Source of the DNA: Paracoccus wurundjeri
Lineage (GTDB): Bacteria; Pseudomonadota; Alphaproteobacteria; Rhodobacterales; Rhodobacteraceae
Direction of reading: 5' to 3'
Assembly (NCBI RefSeq): GCF_030678915.1
Contig: NZ_JAUUTZ010000007.1
Coordinates: 144,068-208,067 of the forward strand
Length of the DNA stretch: 64,000 nucleotides
Positions 45,815 to 56,451 of this stretch are shown here, piece by piece. Position 1 is the first letter of the stretch. Each line of letters opens with the position of its first letter. The translations under genes were made by a program, and so were the position numbers. The notes beneath the pieces are model-generated. The model made no database searches, was not told where the DNA came from, and saw only the letters and a list, made by a program, of their open reading frames with translations.

Positions 45815-47431
45815 ATGCAGGATTTCGGAGAATATGATTTCATCATCGTCGGGGCCGGATCTGCCGGTTGCGTGCTGGCCAACCGCCTCTCGGCCGATCC
45901 CCGGCACCGGGTTCTGCTGTTGGAGGCAGGCGGCAGCGACAATCGTTTCTGGGTTCATGTCCCGGTCGGATATCTATACGCAATGGGCGACCCGACGCTT
46001 GACTGGTGCTACAAGACCGAGCCCGAGCCCGGGCTGAACGGCCGCAGCCTGAATTATCCTCGCGGGAAAGTTCTGGGGGGCTGTTCCTCGATCAATGGCA
46101 TGATTTACATGCGTGGTCAGGCCAATGATTACGACCGCTGGCGGCAGGCGGGTAATTCCGGCTGGGGCTGGGACGATGTCCTGCCTTATTTCCGCCGCTC
46201 GGAACGGCATTACGGTCCCGCTGATGAATTTCATAACGACAGCGGCGAATTGCGGATCGAACAGCAGCGCCTGAATTGGCCGATCCTCGATGCCGTTGCC
46301 GAGGCTGCGCAGGAACTGGGCCTGCCCGCCTGCGCGGATTTCAACTGCGGCACCAATGAGGGAGTGGGATATTTCCCGGTAACCCAGCGTGGCGGTATCC
46401 GCTGGAATGCCCGCAAGGCGTTTCTGAACCCGGCAAGGAACCGCGCGAATCTGCGGATCGTGACGGATGCGCAGGTAGAGCGGCTGTCCTTTGAGGGACG
46501 GCAGGCAACCGGTGTGATCTTCACCCATAAGGGACAAAGGCTGCATGCGCGGGCGGGCGGTGAGGTCGTCCTTGCGGCGGGCGCGATCAACTCGCCCGCG
46601 ATCCTGGAACTCAGCGGTATCGGACAGCATGAGCGGTTGTCATCTCTGGGGATCGACACGGTTCTGGATCTACCGGGCGTGGGTGAGAATCTACAGGATC
46701 ATCTTCAGTTGCGAAGTATCTTTCGCATCACCGGCGCGAAAACGCTGAACGACCGGGCGCGCAATCTGCTGGGCCGCGCCGGGATCGCCTTGGAATATAC
46801 GCTTCGACGTTCGGGGCCGATGGCGATGGCACCCAGCCAGTTGGGGATTTTCGCCAGATCCTCGGAAGCTTTCGAGACCGCGAATATCGAATATCACGTC
46901 CAGCCGCTATCCCTGGACAGGTTCGGAGAACCCCTGCACGATTTTCCCGGCCTGACGGTCTCGGTCTGCAATCTGCGTCCCGACAGCCGCGGAAGCAGCC
47001 ATATCCGCAGCGCCAAGGAGGGAACACCGCCGGTCATCGCACCGAATTACCTTTCAACCGAAGGCGACAGGCAGGTCGCCATCGACAGTCTGCGTCACGC
47101 CCGGCGGCTGATGCAGACCCGGCGCATGGCCACGTTCCGGCCCGAGGAAGTCATGCCCGGACCGCATCTGCAAAGCGATGCTGAATTATCGCGCGCGGCC
47201 GGGGATGTGGGCACGACCATCTTTCATCCGGTCGGCACGACGAAAATGGGCAATGATCCGATGGCGGTGGTGGATGCGGAATTGCGGCTGCACGGGATCG
47301 GGCGGCTGCGCATCGCGGATGCCGGGATCATGCCGACGATTCCCTCGGGCAATACCCATGCGCCGGTGACGATGATCGCCGAAAAGGCCGCCGATATGAT
47401 CCTTGCGGCATCGCTTTTACGATCGGGCTGA
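45815..47431 (+). CDS. GMC-family FAD oxidoreductase (choline dehydrogenase-like)
   Basis: Glucose-methanol-choline oxidoreductase, 538 residues. The FAD dinucleotide motif is GAGSAG (13-18), the GMC signature 1 lies in [17 protein letters not shown], and signature 2 in [15 protein letters not shown]. The active-site His pair is in [10 protein letters not shown] and the [17 protein letters not shown] end. It is related to choline and alcohol dehydrogenases, but no betaine genes are adjacent, so a choline call is unsafe. It oxidises some alcohol, passing electrons to the respiratory chain or oxygen. GGGGGG lies just upstream of the ATG. Confidence 0.88.
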   Translation: MQDFGEYDFIIVGAGSAGCVLANRLSADPRHRVLLLEAGGSDNRFWVHVPVGYLYAMGDPTLDWCYKTEPEPGLNGRSLNYPRGKVLGGCSSINGMIYMRGQANDYDRWRQAGNSGWGWDDVLPYFRRSERHYGPADEFHNDSGELRIEQQRLNWPILDAVAEAAQELGLPACADFNCGTNEGVGYFPVTQRGGIRWNARKAFLNPARNRANLRIVTDAQVERLSFEGRQATGVIFTHKGQRLHARAGGEVVLAAGAINSPAILELSGIGQHERLSSLGIDTVLDLPGVGENLQDHLQLRSIFRITGAKTLNDRARNLLGRAGIALEYTLRRSGPMAMAPSQLGIFARSSEAFETANIEYHVQPLSLDRFGEPLHDFPGLTVSVCNLRPDSRGSSHIRSAKEGTPPVIAPNYLSTEGDRQVAIDSLRHARRLMQTRRMATFRPEEVMPGPHLQSDAELSRAAGDVGTTIFHPVGTTKMGNDPMAVVDAELRLHGIGRLRIADAGIMPTIPSGNTHAPVTMIAEKAADMILAASLLRSG

Positions 47432-47657
47432 TTGCTGTGGGATTCGTGGTTGACCAGTCAGCCGGGGGATACGGACCGCGATCCCTTCAAGCGCGGCTTG
47501 GGGATATCCCTGTCCCGTCAACGCGCGGGCAAGGTGACCGGCGCGCACATACGTGATTTTCATAGCTGTAGAGGCCGGACCCATGTGCGCGACGGACAGA
47601 TATGGACTTTCAGAATCCACCATGCTGTTTACAGGCCCGAAGCAAGAAAGGAGCGAT
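47432..47657. other. Gap without a supported gene
   Basis: These 226 bases lie between the GMC and UPF0029 genes. Short frames exist on both strands but none has a recognisable motif or ribosome site, except the site of the downstream gene itself. Confidence 0.5.
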
Positions 47658-48050
47658 ATGGAGATTTTCGACAAGATCATCTCGGATCGCGGATCGCGAT
47701 ATGCCGTTTCCGGCGGCCCGGTCAGGGATCGCAAGGACATTCAGGCATTGCTGAGCGAGCTGAAACGCAACAAGCGCTTCGCCAAGGCGACACATAACAG
47801 CTGGGCCGCGATTATTTCAGGCGAACCAGTCAAGGATGACGATGGCGAATCCGGCGCGGGCGCCCTGATGCTTCAGATGCTGGAACGCGCCGGGCTGGAG
47901 GATCATCTGGTGGTGGTGACCCGCTGGTATGGCGGCAAACATCTGGGCGGCGACCGGTTCCGGCATGTCGCGGATGCGGTGCGGCACTATCTGCATCAGA
48001 CGGGGCTGGGCAATGATGGCGCATCGCGGCCCGAACCTTCCGGCGGCTGA
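47658..48050 (+). CDS. UPF0029 (YigZ/IMPACT N-domain) protein, short form
   Basis: A 130-residue protein consisting only of the UPF0029 domain. Conserved segments are KATHNSWAAI, the acidic DDDGESGAG and VVTRWYGGKHLGGDRF. YigZ and IMPACT proteins have an additional domain and are linked to translation control in eukaryotes; the bacterial role is unknown. Here the second (DUF1949) domain is absent. ATG 47658 with AAGGAG is preferred; in-frame upstream codons lack similarity. It ends one base from the convergent DUF1523 gene. Confidence 0.85.
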   Translation: MEIFDKIISDRGSRYAVSGGPVRDRKDIQALLSELKRNKRFAKATHNSWAAIISGEPVKDDDGESGAGALMLQMLERAGLEDHLVVVTRWYGGKHLGGDRFRHVADAVRHYLHQTGLGNDGASRPEPSGG

Positions 48051-48051
48051 T

Positions 48052-48723
48052 CTATCGGCGGGGTTTGCCCCGGAATCTGTCCAGAAATTTTCCGAAGCTT
48101 CCTCTCATCTCGGCGGCTTCGGAACTGACCCGGTCGGTGGCGTTGTCCCAGCGTTCATCCGCCGCACGAAGCGCGGGATCAATCCGGCGCTGGCGAAATT
48201 GGGTCCACAGCCGCCATAGCGACAGCAGGAACACGAACAGCACCCCAAGGATGACCATCGCCGGCCAGTTGCGCGGACGTTCATCCGGGCTTGCAAGCGT
48301 ATCGATCCCGATCGCGTTCGGGTAGATGCTCAGCCATGGCAGGCGCCAGCCATAGGCGGTGATACTGACCCATTGCGGATTGCCCGAGGCCGATCTGAGA
48401 TTCGTCGCCTCGGAATGCAGATTGGCGCTGTCATATTTGAAATAGGGGGGCCAGACCCAGCCGGTATCCTCATTTCGATAGACGAAAACCTTGCCGTTCG
48501 GACGCACCGTGTCGATGAACCGTACATCCCGCTGACCCGAAGAATGTTCAATAGTGCCGGTATCTTCGGAAGCATAGAAGATCGCATTTCTCGGGGTGAC
48601 CAGCGTCAGGCGGTTATAGGTATTCGTGATCCGCACCGTGTTCTTGGAGGGCAGCGCGTAATCAAGGAACAGAAAGACCGCGACTCCGAACAGAACTCCG
48701 ATGAAAACCTTGATATAATACAT
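48052..48723 (-). CDS. DUF1523 family membrane protein
   Basis: A 223-residue protein of unknown function, known mainly from Rhodobacterales and relatives. An N-terminal helix (about 5-25) and a second helix near 155-175 flank a periplasmic domain with VRITNTYNRLTLVT, DVRFIDTVR, VYRNEDTGW and WVSITAYGWRLPW. The C-terminal ~50 residues are basic and cytoplasmic. Topology suggests an envelope role. No operon partner is evident. Confidence 0.85.
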   Translation of the reverse strand: MYYIKVFIGVLFGVAVFLFLDYALPSKNTVRITNTYNRLTLVTPRNAIFYASEDTGTIEHSSGQRDVRFIDTVRPNGKVFVYRNEDTGWVWPPYFKYDSANLHSEATNLRSASGNPQWVSITAYGWRLPWLSIYPNAIGIDTLASPDERPRNWPAMVILGVLFVFLLSLWRLWTQFRQRRIDPALRAADERWDNATDRVSSEAAEMRGSFGKFLDRFRGKPRR

Positions 48724-48797
48724 GATTTTACGGCTCCTACTGCCAGTTCACCCGCAGGACGTTTCCGATGATCCCCGATCGCGGCATGGGTCTTGAT

Positions 48798-48816
48798 GCA
48801 TAAACCAGAGTTATGC
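48798..48816. other. Inverted repeat between pbpC and DUF1523
   Basis: GCATAA and TTATGC are separated by 7 bases. The repeat lies in the 157-base gap between pbpC and DUF1523. It could be an operator for DUF1523 or the end of the pbpC transcript; evidence is symmetry only. Confidence 0.3.
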
Positions 48817-48880
48817 GGAATCACAGGACGAATCCAACCCGAAGCCACCCATCCCGGATTTTGCCCTGATCGTAAGGGGC

Positions 48881-50989
48881 TCATTCGATATAAATCTGGA
48901 CACTCGCGGCACGGCCTGCGGCGTCGATAACCGTCAGCGTCGATGAGCCGCTGCTGTCGGGAACCCACATGGCGGTGCGCCGCCGGAATGTCTGCGACAG
49001 CGGCTTGCCATTGGCGAGCCAGCGAAACGGTGCGCGTCCACCGTTGATCTTGAGCGCCAGCGGAGCATCCGTCACTCCGCGGGAAAGCCCAAGATCGACA
49101 CGGGCGCCCTGTGGCGGGAAGACGATTTCCGGCGCGGCCTCGGGCGGGGCACCCGCCATCGGGCGATTGCCCGAAGCGGCAAAGCGGCGCAGGGAAAAGG
49201 GAAGATCGGCGGCAGGCAATCGCGATGCACCGGCCGGGGGCGGCGGAAAGCGATTGAGACCGATACCCGACCGGCGGAACGCCTCATGCAGCAGGGGGGC
49301 AGCCGCGTCATAGCCCGTCAGACCCGGAACCGAGCCGCCATCGGCGCGCCCGCCCCAGACGCCAAGCACATGACGCCCGTCATAACCGACGGCCCAAGCG
49401 TCACGATAGCCATAGGAAGTGCCGGTCTTGTAGGCGACGCCAAGATGCGGCGCACCTTTCGGAGGCATGACGCCCGAAAGAATGTCGGTGATCTGCCACG
49501 CGGCCTGAGGGGTCAGGATCGTGGCAGGCTCCCGCGTCGGTTCGGTTCCAGCCAGATGCCGCAACGGCTGGACCTTGCCGCGGTTCACGATTCCTCCATA
49601 AAGCTGCACAAGCTGCTCAAGCGTCAGTCCCGCCCCGCCAAGCCCGATCGCCAGACCCGGACTCTCTCCCGGGGGAAGAACGGGTGTGGCCCCTGCCCGC
49701 CGCATCCGCGCCGCCAGCCGCGCCGGGCCGATCGAGTCCAGCAAACGGATCGCGGGCACATTCAGCGACATCTGAAGCGCGGTGCGGACCGAGACATCGC
49801 CTTGATAGGCCATGTCGAAATTCCGTGGCCGATAGCCCGAGAAATCGCCGGGCCGGTCCTCGATCATGGTTTCCTGCATGACCAGACCTTCCTCGAAGGC
49901 AAGGCCGTAGATGAACGGTTTCAGGGTCGAACCAGGAGAACGCAATACTCTGGTCATGTCGATCCAACCGGCACGGGACGGGTCGAAATACCCGGCAGAA
50001 CCGACCCGCGCCAATATCTCTCCGTTACTCGCATCGGCAAGGATCATCGCAACCGAAACATTCGGGCCAAGCCGTCTGGCTCCGCTGGTGGCAACCTTTT
50101 CAAGACTGGCCTGCGCATTGCGGCTTATCAGCAAGCGATGCTGCTGCAACTCTGGCGCGGAGTGCATTACTGCATCGGCCAGATGCGCGGCATAGGCGGG
50201 CATAGGCAGCCGTCGTGCCGGAACCGCGTCGCCCGATGCCCTTGCGACCTCGCCTTCGGCGATCACCCCTGCCTGCGCCATACGGTCCAGCACCCGGTTG
50301 CGGGCCATCAGGGCAATCTTCGGGTTCCGGTCGGGGCGGCGCGCCTCGGGGGATTGCGGCAGCGCGACCAATAGCGCCGCCTCTGCCAGTTCAAGCTTGT
50401 GCGGCTCTTTCCCGAACCACGCGAGGCTGGCGGCCCGCACCCCTTCCAGATTGCCGCCATAAGGCGCAAGCGTAAGGTAGCGATTCAGGATTTCGCGCTT
50501 GGACATGCGCCGCTCGATCTGCAATGCCCGGCCTATCTGCCGGAACTTGGCAGTGAAACTACGCTCGTCGCGCGGTTCAAGCAGACGCGCAAGCTGCATC
50601 GACAGCGTCGATCCGCCCGACACGATCCGCCCATTCGTGGCCAGCTGCCATGCCGCCCGCGACAGAGCCCGCAGATCGACCCCGGAATGGGACCAGAAGC
50701 GTTTATCCTCATAGGCGATCAGCATTTCGATGAACTGCGGATCCAGCTTCTCGCTATCGGCGGGCAGGCGCCAGCGGCCATCCCTGGCCGCATAAGCCCT
50801 GAGCAGTGCCCCATCACGGTCCAGCACTTCCCTTGACAGGGAGATGGTGTCAGGCGGCAGCGGATAAAGCTTGTCCAGCCGCCACAGCACCACCCCTGCA
50901 ACAGCGATCAGAACAGCCAGCACCGAAAGTGCAATCGCGCCGCGCCGCAGCCAGCGGCGCAATGCGACACCGGTCTGCGCTTGTGTCAA
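48881..50989 (-). CDS. pbpC: Penicillin-binding protein 1C
   Basis: Bifunctional class A penicillin-binding protein, 702 residues, anchored by one N-terminal helix (about 17-37). The glycosyltransferase domain has the catalytic Glu94 in AYEDKRFWSH, plus GGSTLSMQLAR and RYLTLAPYGG. The transpeptidase domain has Ser354-x-x-Lys357 (STLK), SLN and KTGT (YKTGTSYG). A C-terminal PBP1C (BiPBP_C) domain follows FPPQGARVDL. Start is TTG 50989, overlapping the alpha-2-macroglobulin stop (TTGA). The A2M-PbpC pair is a known module thought to trap proteases and repair peptidoglycan after envelope breach. Confidence 0.95.
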   Translation of the reverse strand: MTQAQTGVALRRWLRRGAIALSVLAVLIAVAGVVLWRLDKLYPLPPDTISLSREVLDRDGALLRAYAARDGRWRLPADSEKLDPQFIEMLIAYEDKRFWSHSGVDLRALSRAAWQLATNGRIVSGGSTLSMQLARLLEPRDERSFTAKFRQIGRALQIERRMSKREILNRYLTLAPYGGNLEGVRAASLAWFGKEPHKLELAEAALLVALPQSPEARRPDRNPKIALMARNRVLDRMAQAGVIAEGEVARASGDAVPARRLPMPAYAAHLADAVMHSAPELQQHRLLISRNAQASLEKVATSGARRLGPNVSVAMILADASNGEILARVGSAGYFDPSRAGWIDMTRVLRSPGSTLKPFIYGLAFEEGLVMQETMIEDRPGDFSGYRPRNFDMAYQGDVSVRTALQMSLNVPAIRLLDSIGPARLAARMRRAGATPVLPPGESPGLAIGLGGAGLTLEQLVQLYGGIVNRGKVQPLRHLAGTEPTREPATILTPQAAWQITDILSGVMPPKGAPHLGVAYKTGTSYGYRDAWAVGYDGRHVLGVWGGRADGGSVPGLTGYDAAAPLLHEAFRRSGIGLNRFPPPPAGASRLPAADLPFSLRRFAASGNRPMAGAPPEAAPEIVFPPQGARVDLGLSRGVTDAPLALKINGGRAPFRWLANGKPLSQTFRRRTAMWVPDSSGSSTLTVIDAAGRAASVQIYIE

Positions 50990-53900
50990 TTCTCCCTGAC
51001 CTCCATGAAGCCCGAGGCGGTGCGTGCCGACAGTTGCGGGCGGTACATGTCTTCGACGCTGGCCGCCGGATGCATGTAAACGCCCGGCGATACCGCCCGC
51101 ACCACATAGGCCAGCCGGAAACTGCGGTCACTGCCGGTGTTCCGGTCAAAAGCGGCGATGAAGCGATCATCCCGAAACTCGGTATGCGCCGCATCTGTCC
51201 CGCCCAGCCAGCCGAAATTGTCAAGCTGCGCACTATCCACAAGGCGCGGATTATCGATCTCGAAGCCGGCGGGCAGCAGATCCGACACCAGCACGCGTGA
51301 CGGCCAGTCATTATCCTGCGTCACCTCCAGCACGACGACATAACGCTCATTCTGACGGGCCGCGGTCACATCGGCCTCCTGCCCGTCCAGCGTGTAATAG
51401 CTGCGGGTGATGCCAAAACCATCGCCTCCGGCGGGCAAAGGCTCGCGCGGGGAGGCAACGGTCGTGACCGTCGCGGTCACGGGCTGATCGTCGCGGTTGG
51501 TGATCGTCACGGGTGTGGCGGATATTTCTGCCCCATCCATCTGCTGCGCAAAGCCGCCTTCATGGGCTGTACCGTTGACGGTCAGGCTAAGATCGTCGTC
51601 CGAGCGGGCCATCGCACGCGCCGCCAGCAACATCCATGCCTGATCCTGCGTGCTCTGATAGCGGATATCGCTTTGAAGATCCCCGACAAAGCCGATCATC
51701 TCGGGAACGATCCCCGGCTCGGGCCGCGTCTCTGCAGCAAGCGCCAGCATCGCGGCGCCATCCCGCAACGGCGAGCCGTAATCCGAGCGCGAGCGGAACT
51801 CGTTTTCTTCCCGCGCAAGAAGCAATGAGGACGCAAATCCGTTCGCGGCCCTGTCGCCATCCCCGTAAAGCCCCATTGCCGCTGCAAGCTGGGCGCGGGC
51901 CATCGGGGTGCTGAACTCATCCAGACGGGTATCGAGGTAATAGCGCAAATCCCCGGCGGAAGCCTTGCGATTTCGCGCCAGAACGTAAAGCGCATAGGCG
52001 ATCTCGCTGCCGCGGGATTCGACATCCGTGTCATAAGCCACCGAGTTCTGCAGGTTGCGCAGCGCCTGCGCCATTGGCTGTTCGGGAACGGTAAAACCCT
52101 GTTCCGACGCCCGGGTCAGGAAATCGGTGACATAAGCGTCAAGCCACAAATCACCCGAACCCGGACTCCACATCCCGAAACTGCCTGCGGAAGATTGATA
52201 AGACAGGATTTTCGCAATCGCATCATCAACACGCTCTTTCACCTGCGGATCGTTTTCCATCCCGGCGGCCGCAGCAAGTTCATTGACGTAAAGCAGCGGC
52301 AGGGCACGGCTTGTCGTCTGTTCGGCGCAGCCATAAGGATAACGGTCAAGCGCCATCAGCAGCGCGGGAATATCAAAGCCCTGATTGCGCGAGACATTGA
52401 CGCTGACCGCCGCGTTCTCACTGAAACGATCCGCCAGCAATTGCCGGTCCAGCACGATGCTGCCGCCATTCGCCGCCAGTGTCATCTGTTCGCGGGTGGT
52501 CACCGGCATGACGCCCGGACGCACCGGCAGACTGACGGTTTTCCTGACGGACAGGCCGGAATCATGGGTCAGCGAAAGATCTATCCGGCCTTCTCCCGCC
52601 GTACCGCTTGCAGTCACCGGGATCGCCACGGCGATCTTTTCCCCGGCGTCCAGCGTCAGGGTCTCGGGAAGCGGGTCGGCTTCGGTAAGTTGCAGCCCGG
52701 TTGTTTCAACATTCAGGCTGTAATCACCTGCGGGACCATCGGTATTGGCGATCTCAAGCAATATGCGGGTTTGATCGCCGGGGGCGAGGAAGCGCGGCAG
52801 GCTGGTTGTCAGAACAAGCGGTTCGCGGATGACGACATCGCCCGTGGCATGCCCGATCCCGTCTGCGGACCACGCGACCGCCATCACCCGCGCGGTGCCA
52901 TTGAAATCCGGGATATCGAAGGATACCTGCGCACGCCCATCCGCATCTACCGGAACGATGCCCGAAAAGGATGCAAGAAGCGTCTCTGTCGGAGGACTGC
53001 CATTCGATTCCATGGTCGCCCCGTCCCCGCCGGTTCTGATCCGCCCCTGCGCCCCAAGCGAGCCATCGATCAGGCGGCCATAAATATCACGCAGTTCCAG
53101 CCCGAGTTTTCGCTGACTGAAATACCAGCCTTCCGGGTTCGGCGCCTCGTAGCGGGTCAGGTTGAGAATGCCCACATCCACGGCGGCGACAGTGACATAG
53201 GCATCCTCTCCCGCGGCAAGCCCGTCGATTTTGACCGGCACGGAAAGCTGCTGATCCGGCTGGATTTGCTGATCCAGATCAAGATCGACAGCAAGGCTGC
53301 GCTTACCCGGATCGACTTTCAGCCAGCGCAGGCCGATGGACCGCATCGGAAGGCGGTTTTCGGTATCGCTGCCGGGCCGGAACAATGTCACGGTCACATA
53401 AACGCCCGAGCCGAATTCTTCGGTGACCGGAATATCGATCTCTGCCCCGGTTTCGGGAACGGTTTCGGTAAAGCTTTGGATCAGGGAGTCCGAGCCGATG
53501 GTGATCAGTGCCTCTCCGGCGAAACGCGGCGATATCTGCAGCCTCGCCGTGTCACCTACATCATAACTGTCGCGATCAAGCGCGACCTCAAGACCGTCCG
53601 GCGTTTCGGTCGAGCTTGCCTCGACATACCAGCCGGAATCGAATGCCGCACTGCTGATCGGGCCGCCCATGTCCTGACCTTCGACCTCAAGGCGGTATCG
53701 GCCCCAATCGACCGGCACGCTGATCTGCGCTTCGCTGTCCGGATGCGCGTCGATGGTGCCATCCTGAACAAGGCTGCTGGTGGTGATGGGCTCGTAATTC
53801 CACGATCCGCCATCGCGATACCATTGGTAATGACGCTCGATCCGGTAAAGCGACCAATGCAGGCCATCCATCGCAATCCGTTCGCCTTCGGCATTCACAG

Positions 53901-56451
53901 CGATGACACGGAAAGCCGCACTGCCGCCCTCTGGCACGCTGCCACCGCCGAATTCGGGGCGCAGCCCGATCATCGGCCCCAACGGCTCGACCTCCAGCGG
54001 CAGGGAACGCTCGACCGCGCGGCCGCCAGCCTCGCGCATCCGCACGCTGACTTCGGCGCCAAGCAGGCGGGTGGTTGCCGGAGCATTGTCCAGCGATACC
54101 GGGAAAACCGCCTGCCCATTCGGATCGGTCGGCGGCAGGCCGGTCAAAGGAAGGCGGATGGTGCCGACATCATCTTCGTCATCAAGACCAAAGACATAAC
54201 CCGGATAATCTTCCTGGCTACGAACCGGAAAAACCGACAATTCGCCTTCAAGCGCAAGCCCGGAAGCCGGCGCGCCGTAAAGATAACGCCCATCGACCGT
54301 GACATCCGTCATATCGCCCACGGCGATCCGGTTTTGGTCGCTGGAAAGCGTGATCTCGGTGCGGTCGGGCACGAAATCCTCGACCAGAAACATCTGTTCG
54401 GCCACAGCCGGTTTATCGGGGTCGGTATAAACGGATAGCCGCCAGGTGCCGCGCATGGCATTTTCGGGAAGCTCTAGATCGACCGCATGACCGCCAAGCG
54501 CTTCGCCCTTCGATACGGAACGCCGCGCTTCCGCGCCATCGGGGCGGCGGAAAATGAAGGTCAGCGGCAGATCATCGACTGCCTGAGACGAGGGATCGCG
54601 CGCAAGCGCCGCGACATGAACCACCTCGCCCGCGCGATAGATTCCGCGTTCGGTCCAGGTGAAGACATCCAAAGGCCCCGGCGCGTCGCGTCCGGTCACA
54701 CCCCGGTCGGACAGGTCGAACCCGGCGCGGGTCATGTCCAGAAACACGAAATCCTCGTCGCCGTCCCGCGCCATCAATGCCGCCGGAGCCAGCCCGTCCG
54801 TTCCGCGCGCCTGCCCTGCTTCGAACCGGGCCTGACCCTGCGCGTCTGTCACCACCTCGCCCAGTACCTCGTTATTGCGGGCCAGCAGCCTCAGCGTCAC
54901 GCCTTCCAGAGGTGTCGCAGAGGCCAGCGACCGGGCGAAAACCGTCAGCCCATCCTGCCCGGCAAAAGTGGACAGGCCGATATCGGAGACCAGAAACCAT
55001 TGCGTCGCCAATTCGTCGGAATCGTCCTGAAGTGCCTCGGTCGGTTTGGCGGTCATCAGGTAAATACCCGGTTTCCGTTCCGGCACGGCCTCATCGATGG
55101 GAATACTGGTGGTCACGTCCCGGTTCAGTTCCGATGCGATCTCGACCGTTCCGCTCCAGACCGGCTCCCCGATCTCATCCATGAGATAATCCAGATTATA
55201 TCCATTCAACTGACCGGGAAACTGCCTGCTGCCCAGCAATTGCGTCAAAGCCCTGTCGCCGACGCGGTAAACCGATAGCTCCGCCTCATCGGCATTCACC
55301 GAGATCAAGGGAATCCCGCGTCGCGCCGACGATGGCAGCACGAAATTGTCGCCGGTGAAGCGCAGCGCCGCTCCACGGTCGCGGATATAGATCTCTAACG
55401 ACACGGATTGCGCCAGAACCTCGTCCACCGCCGAAGGCAGACCCTGCCGGACATTCACACGATACTGGCCGCCATGTTTCAGCCCGGTGACGCAAAGCTC
55501 CTGATCGCTGCGTTCGACCGCCGCGCCGGGGCTGTTATCGACCGTCACGAATTGCGCATAATCGACGCCGCTCTTGAGCAGAGGTTCCGAGAACTGAACG
55601 CAGACACGCGGCACGGCGCTGTCGGAATCCACGGAATGGTCAAGCACCCGGAACCCCTTGCGGCGCTTGAGATCGGCGTATTTTTCCTGCAATTCCGGCG
55701 TCGAACGCAGTGCAATCGCGGCTTCGTAAGCACTGATCGCGGGACGGAACTGGCTGCGCCGTTCCAGCGCCGCTGCCATGACTTCCAGTGCCGCCGCCCG
55801 ATCCTCTTCGCTGCGCGAGGTCTGATAGGCGTTAACTGCCGCGGCCACGCCGATACGTTCCAACTCGCCCTGCCCGGTCTCGTTATTCGGCTCGGTCGCG
55901 ACGGTTGCCTGCGCGAGACCGGACCACAAGCGGGATTCTTCGGGATCGATCGCCACGGCCTCGGCCCATGCCGCCATCGCCTCGTGGGGCGAGCCCTGGG
56001 CAAGCAGCCGTTCGGCCCGGTCCACACTTGACAGAAGCCCCGCCCCGCCGGGTTCGGCACGGCGCAGAAGATCGCGGCGGTAATCATCCGCCTCGCCCTG
56101 CAGTTCCCGGGTCAGGAACCGCAAGGGCGGAGGCGCGCCAAGATCCGGGGCCGCACCGGCAATGACGACTTTCCCCGCGACAGCTTCGTCTGCCGGGTTG
56201 GCTTGCGTGAAGTCGGATTTCAGGAAACACCACTCTGCATTGGTATTATAGGTGAACGCCCGGCATTCGGAATCATCAAGGCAAATGGCCTTGCATTGAT
56301 CCAGCGTCACATCCTTCTCGGTCCGCAGATCGAAGCCGAAATAATCCGCGCCTTCGGTCACGTCGATTCGGCGCCCGTCCTGCGCGATCGCGGATGTGCC
56401 AAGCCCGGTTAACAGAACAAGTATCGAAACCACCCAGCGAATTGCATGCAT
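50986..56451 (-). CDS. Thioester alpha-2-macroglobulin with N-terminal PAN-like domain
   Basis: Periplasmic alpha-2-macroglobulin family protein, 1821 residues. Signal peptide (about 1-24, ending TSAIAQ) has no lipobox. A PAN/Apple-like cysteine domain (about 30-95: DQCKAICLDDSECRAFTYN) comes first, then a helical stretch with TPR-like pattern (about 115-260). A long array of macroglobulin domains follows, then the thioester domain with CAEQ (Cys1375-Gln1378), and a receptor-binding-like C-terminus. When a protease cuts the bait region the thioester would couple to it. ATG 56451 begins the signal peptide. The gene is coupled to pbpC downstream. Confidence 0.93.
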   Translation of the reverse strand: MHAIRWVVSILVLLTGLGTSAIAQDGRRIDVTEGADYFGFDLRTEKDVTLDQCKAICLDDSECRAFTYNTNAEWCFLKSDFTQANPADEAVAGKVVIAGAAPDLGAPPPLRFLTRELQGEADDYRRDLLRRAEPGGAGLLSSVDRAERLLAQGSPHEAMAAWAEAVAIDPEESRLWSGLAQATVATEPNNETGQGELERIGVAAAVNAYQTSRSEEDRAAALEVMAAALERRSQFRPAISAYEAAIALRSTPELQEKYADLKRRKGFRVLDHSVDSDSAVPRVCVQFSEPLLKSGVDYAQFVTVDNSPGAAVERSDQELCVTGLKHGGQYRVNVRQGLPSAVDEVLAQSVSLEIYIRDRGAALRFTGDNFVLPSSARRGIPLISVNADEAELSVYRVGDRALTQLLGSRQFPGQLNGYNLDYLMDEIGEPVWSGTVEIASELNRDVTTSIPIDEAVPERKPGIYLMTAKPTEALQDDSDELATQWFLVSDIGLSTFAGQDGLTVFARSLASATPLEGVTLRLLARNNEVLGEVVTDAQGQARFEAGQARGTDGLAPAALMARDGDEDFVFLDMTRAGFDLSDRGVTGRDAPGPLDVFTWTERGIYRAGEVVHVAALARDPSSQAVDDLPLTFIFRRPDGAEARRSVSKGEALGGHAVDLELPENAMRGTWRLSVYTDPDKPAVAEQMFLVEDFVPDRTEITLSSDQNRIAVGDMTDVTVDGRYLYGAPASGLALEGELSVFPVRSQEDYPGYVFGLDDEDDVGTIRLPLTGLPPTDPNGQAVFPVSLDNAPATTRLLGAEVSVRMREAGGRAVERSLPLEVEPLGPMIGLRPEFGGGSVPEGGSAAFRVIAVNAEGERIAMDGLHWSLYRIERHYQWYRDGGSWNYEPITTSSLVQDGTIDAHPDSEAQISVPVDWGRYRLEVEGQDMGGPISSAAFDSGWYVEASSTETPDGLEVALDRDSYDVGDTARLQISPRFAGEALITIGSDSLIQSFTETVPETGAEIDIPVTEEFGSGVYVTVTLFRPGSDTENRLPMRSIGLRWLKVDPGKRSLAVDLDLDQQIQPDQQLSVPVKIDGLAAGEDAYVTVAAVDVGILNLTRYEAPNPEGWYFSQRKLGLELRDIYGRLIDGSLGAQGRIRTGGDGATMESNGSPPTETLLASFSGIVPVDADGRAQVSFDIPDFNGTARVMAVAWSADGIGHATGDVVIREPLVLTTSLPRFLAPGDQTRILLEIANTDGPAGDYSLNVETTGLQLTEADPLPETLTLDAGEKIAVAIPVTASGTAGEGRIDLSLTHDSGLSVRKTVSLPVRPGVMPVTTREQMTLAANGGSIVLDRQLLADRFSENAAVSVNVSRNQGFDIPALLMALDRYPYGCAEQTTSRALPLLYVNELAAAAGMENDPQVKERVDDAIAKILSYQSSAGSFGMWSPGSGDLWLDAYVTDFLTRASEQGFTVPEQPMAQALRNLQNSVAYDTDVESRGSEIAYALYVLARNRKASAGDLRYYLDTRLDEFSTPMARAQLAAAMGLYGDGDRAANGFASSLLLAREENEFRSRSDYGSPLRDGAAMLALAAETRPEPGIVPEMIGFVGDLQSDIRYQSTQDQAWMLLAARAMARSDDDLSLTVNGTAHEGGFAQQMDGAEISATPVTITNRDDQPVTATVTTVASPREPLPAGGDGFGITRSYYTLDGQEADVTAARQNERYVVVLEVTQDNDWPSRVLVSDLLPAGFEIDNPRLVDSAQLDNFGWLGGTDAAHTEFRDDRFIAAFDRNTGSDRSFRLAYVVRAVSPGVYMHPAASVEDMYRPQLSARTASGFMEVREN

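Noticed and set aside
47417..47740. Minus-strand frame in the gap before the UPF0029 gene
   Set aside because: It overlaps both neighbouring genes, has no motif and no ribosome site.
52195..54438. Long open frame antisense to the alpha-2-macroglobulin gene
   Set aside because: It shows no domain or ribosome site; the minus-strand gene is continuous with clear macroglobulin features.
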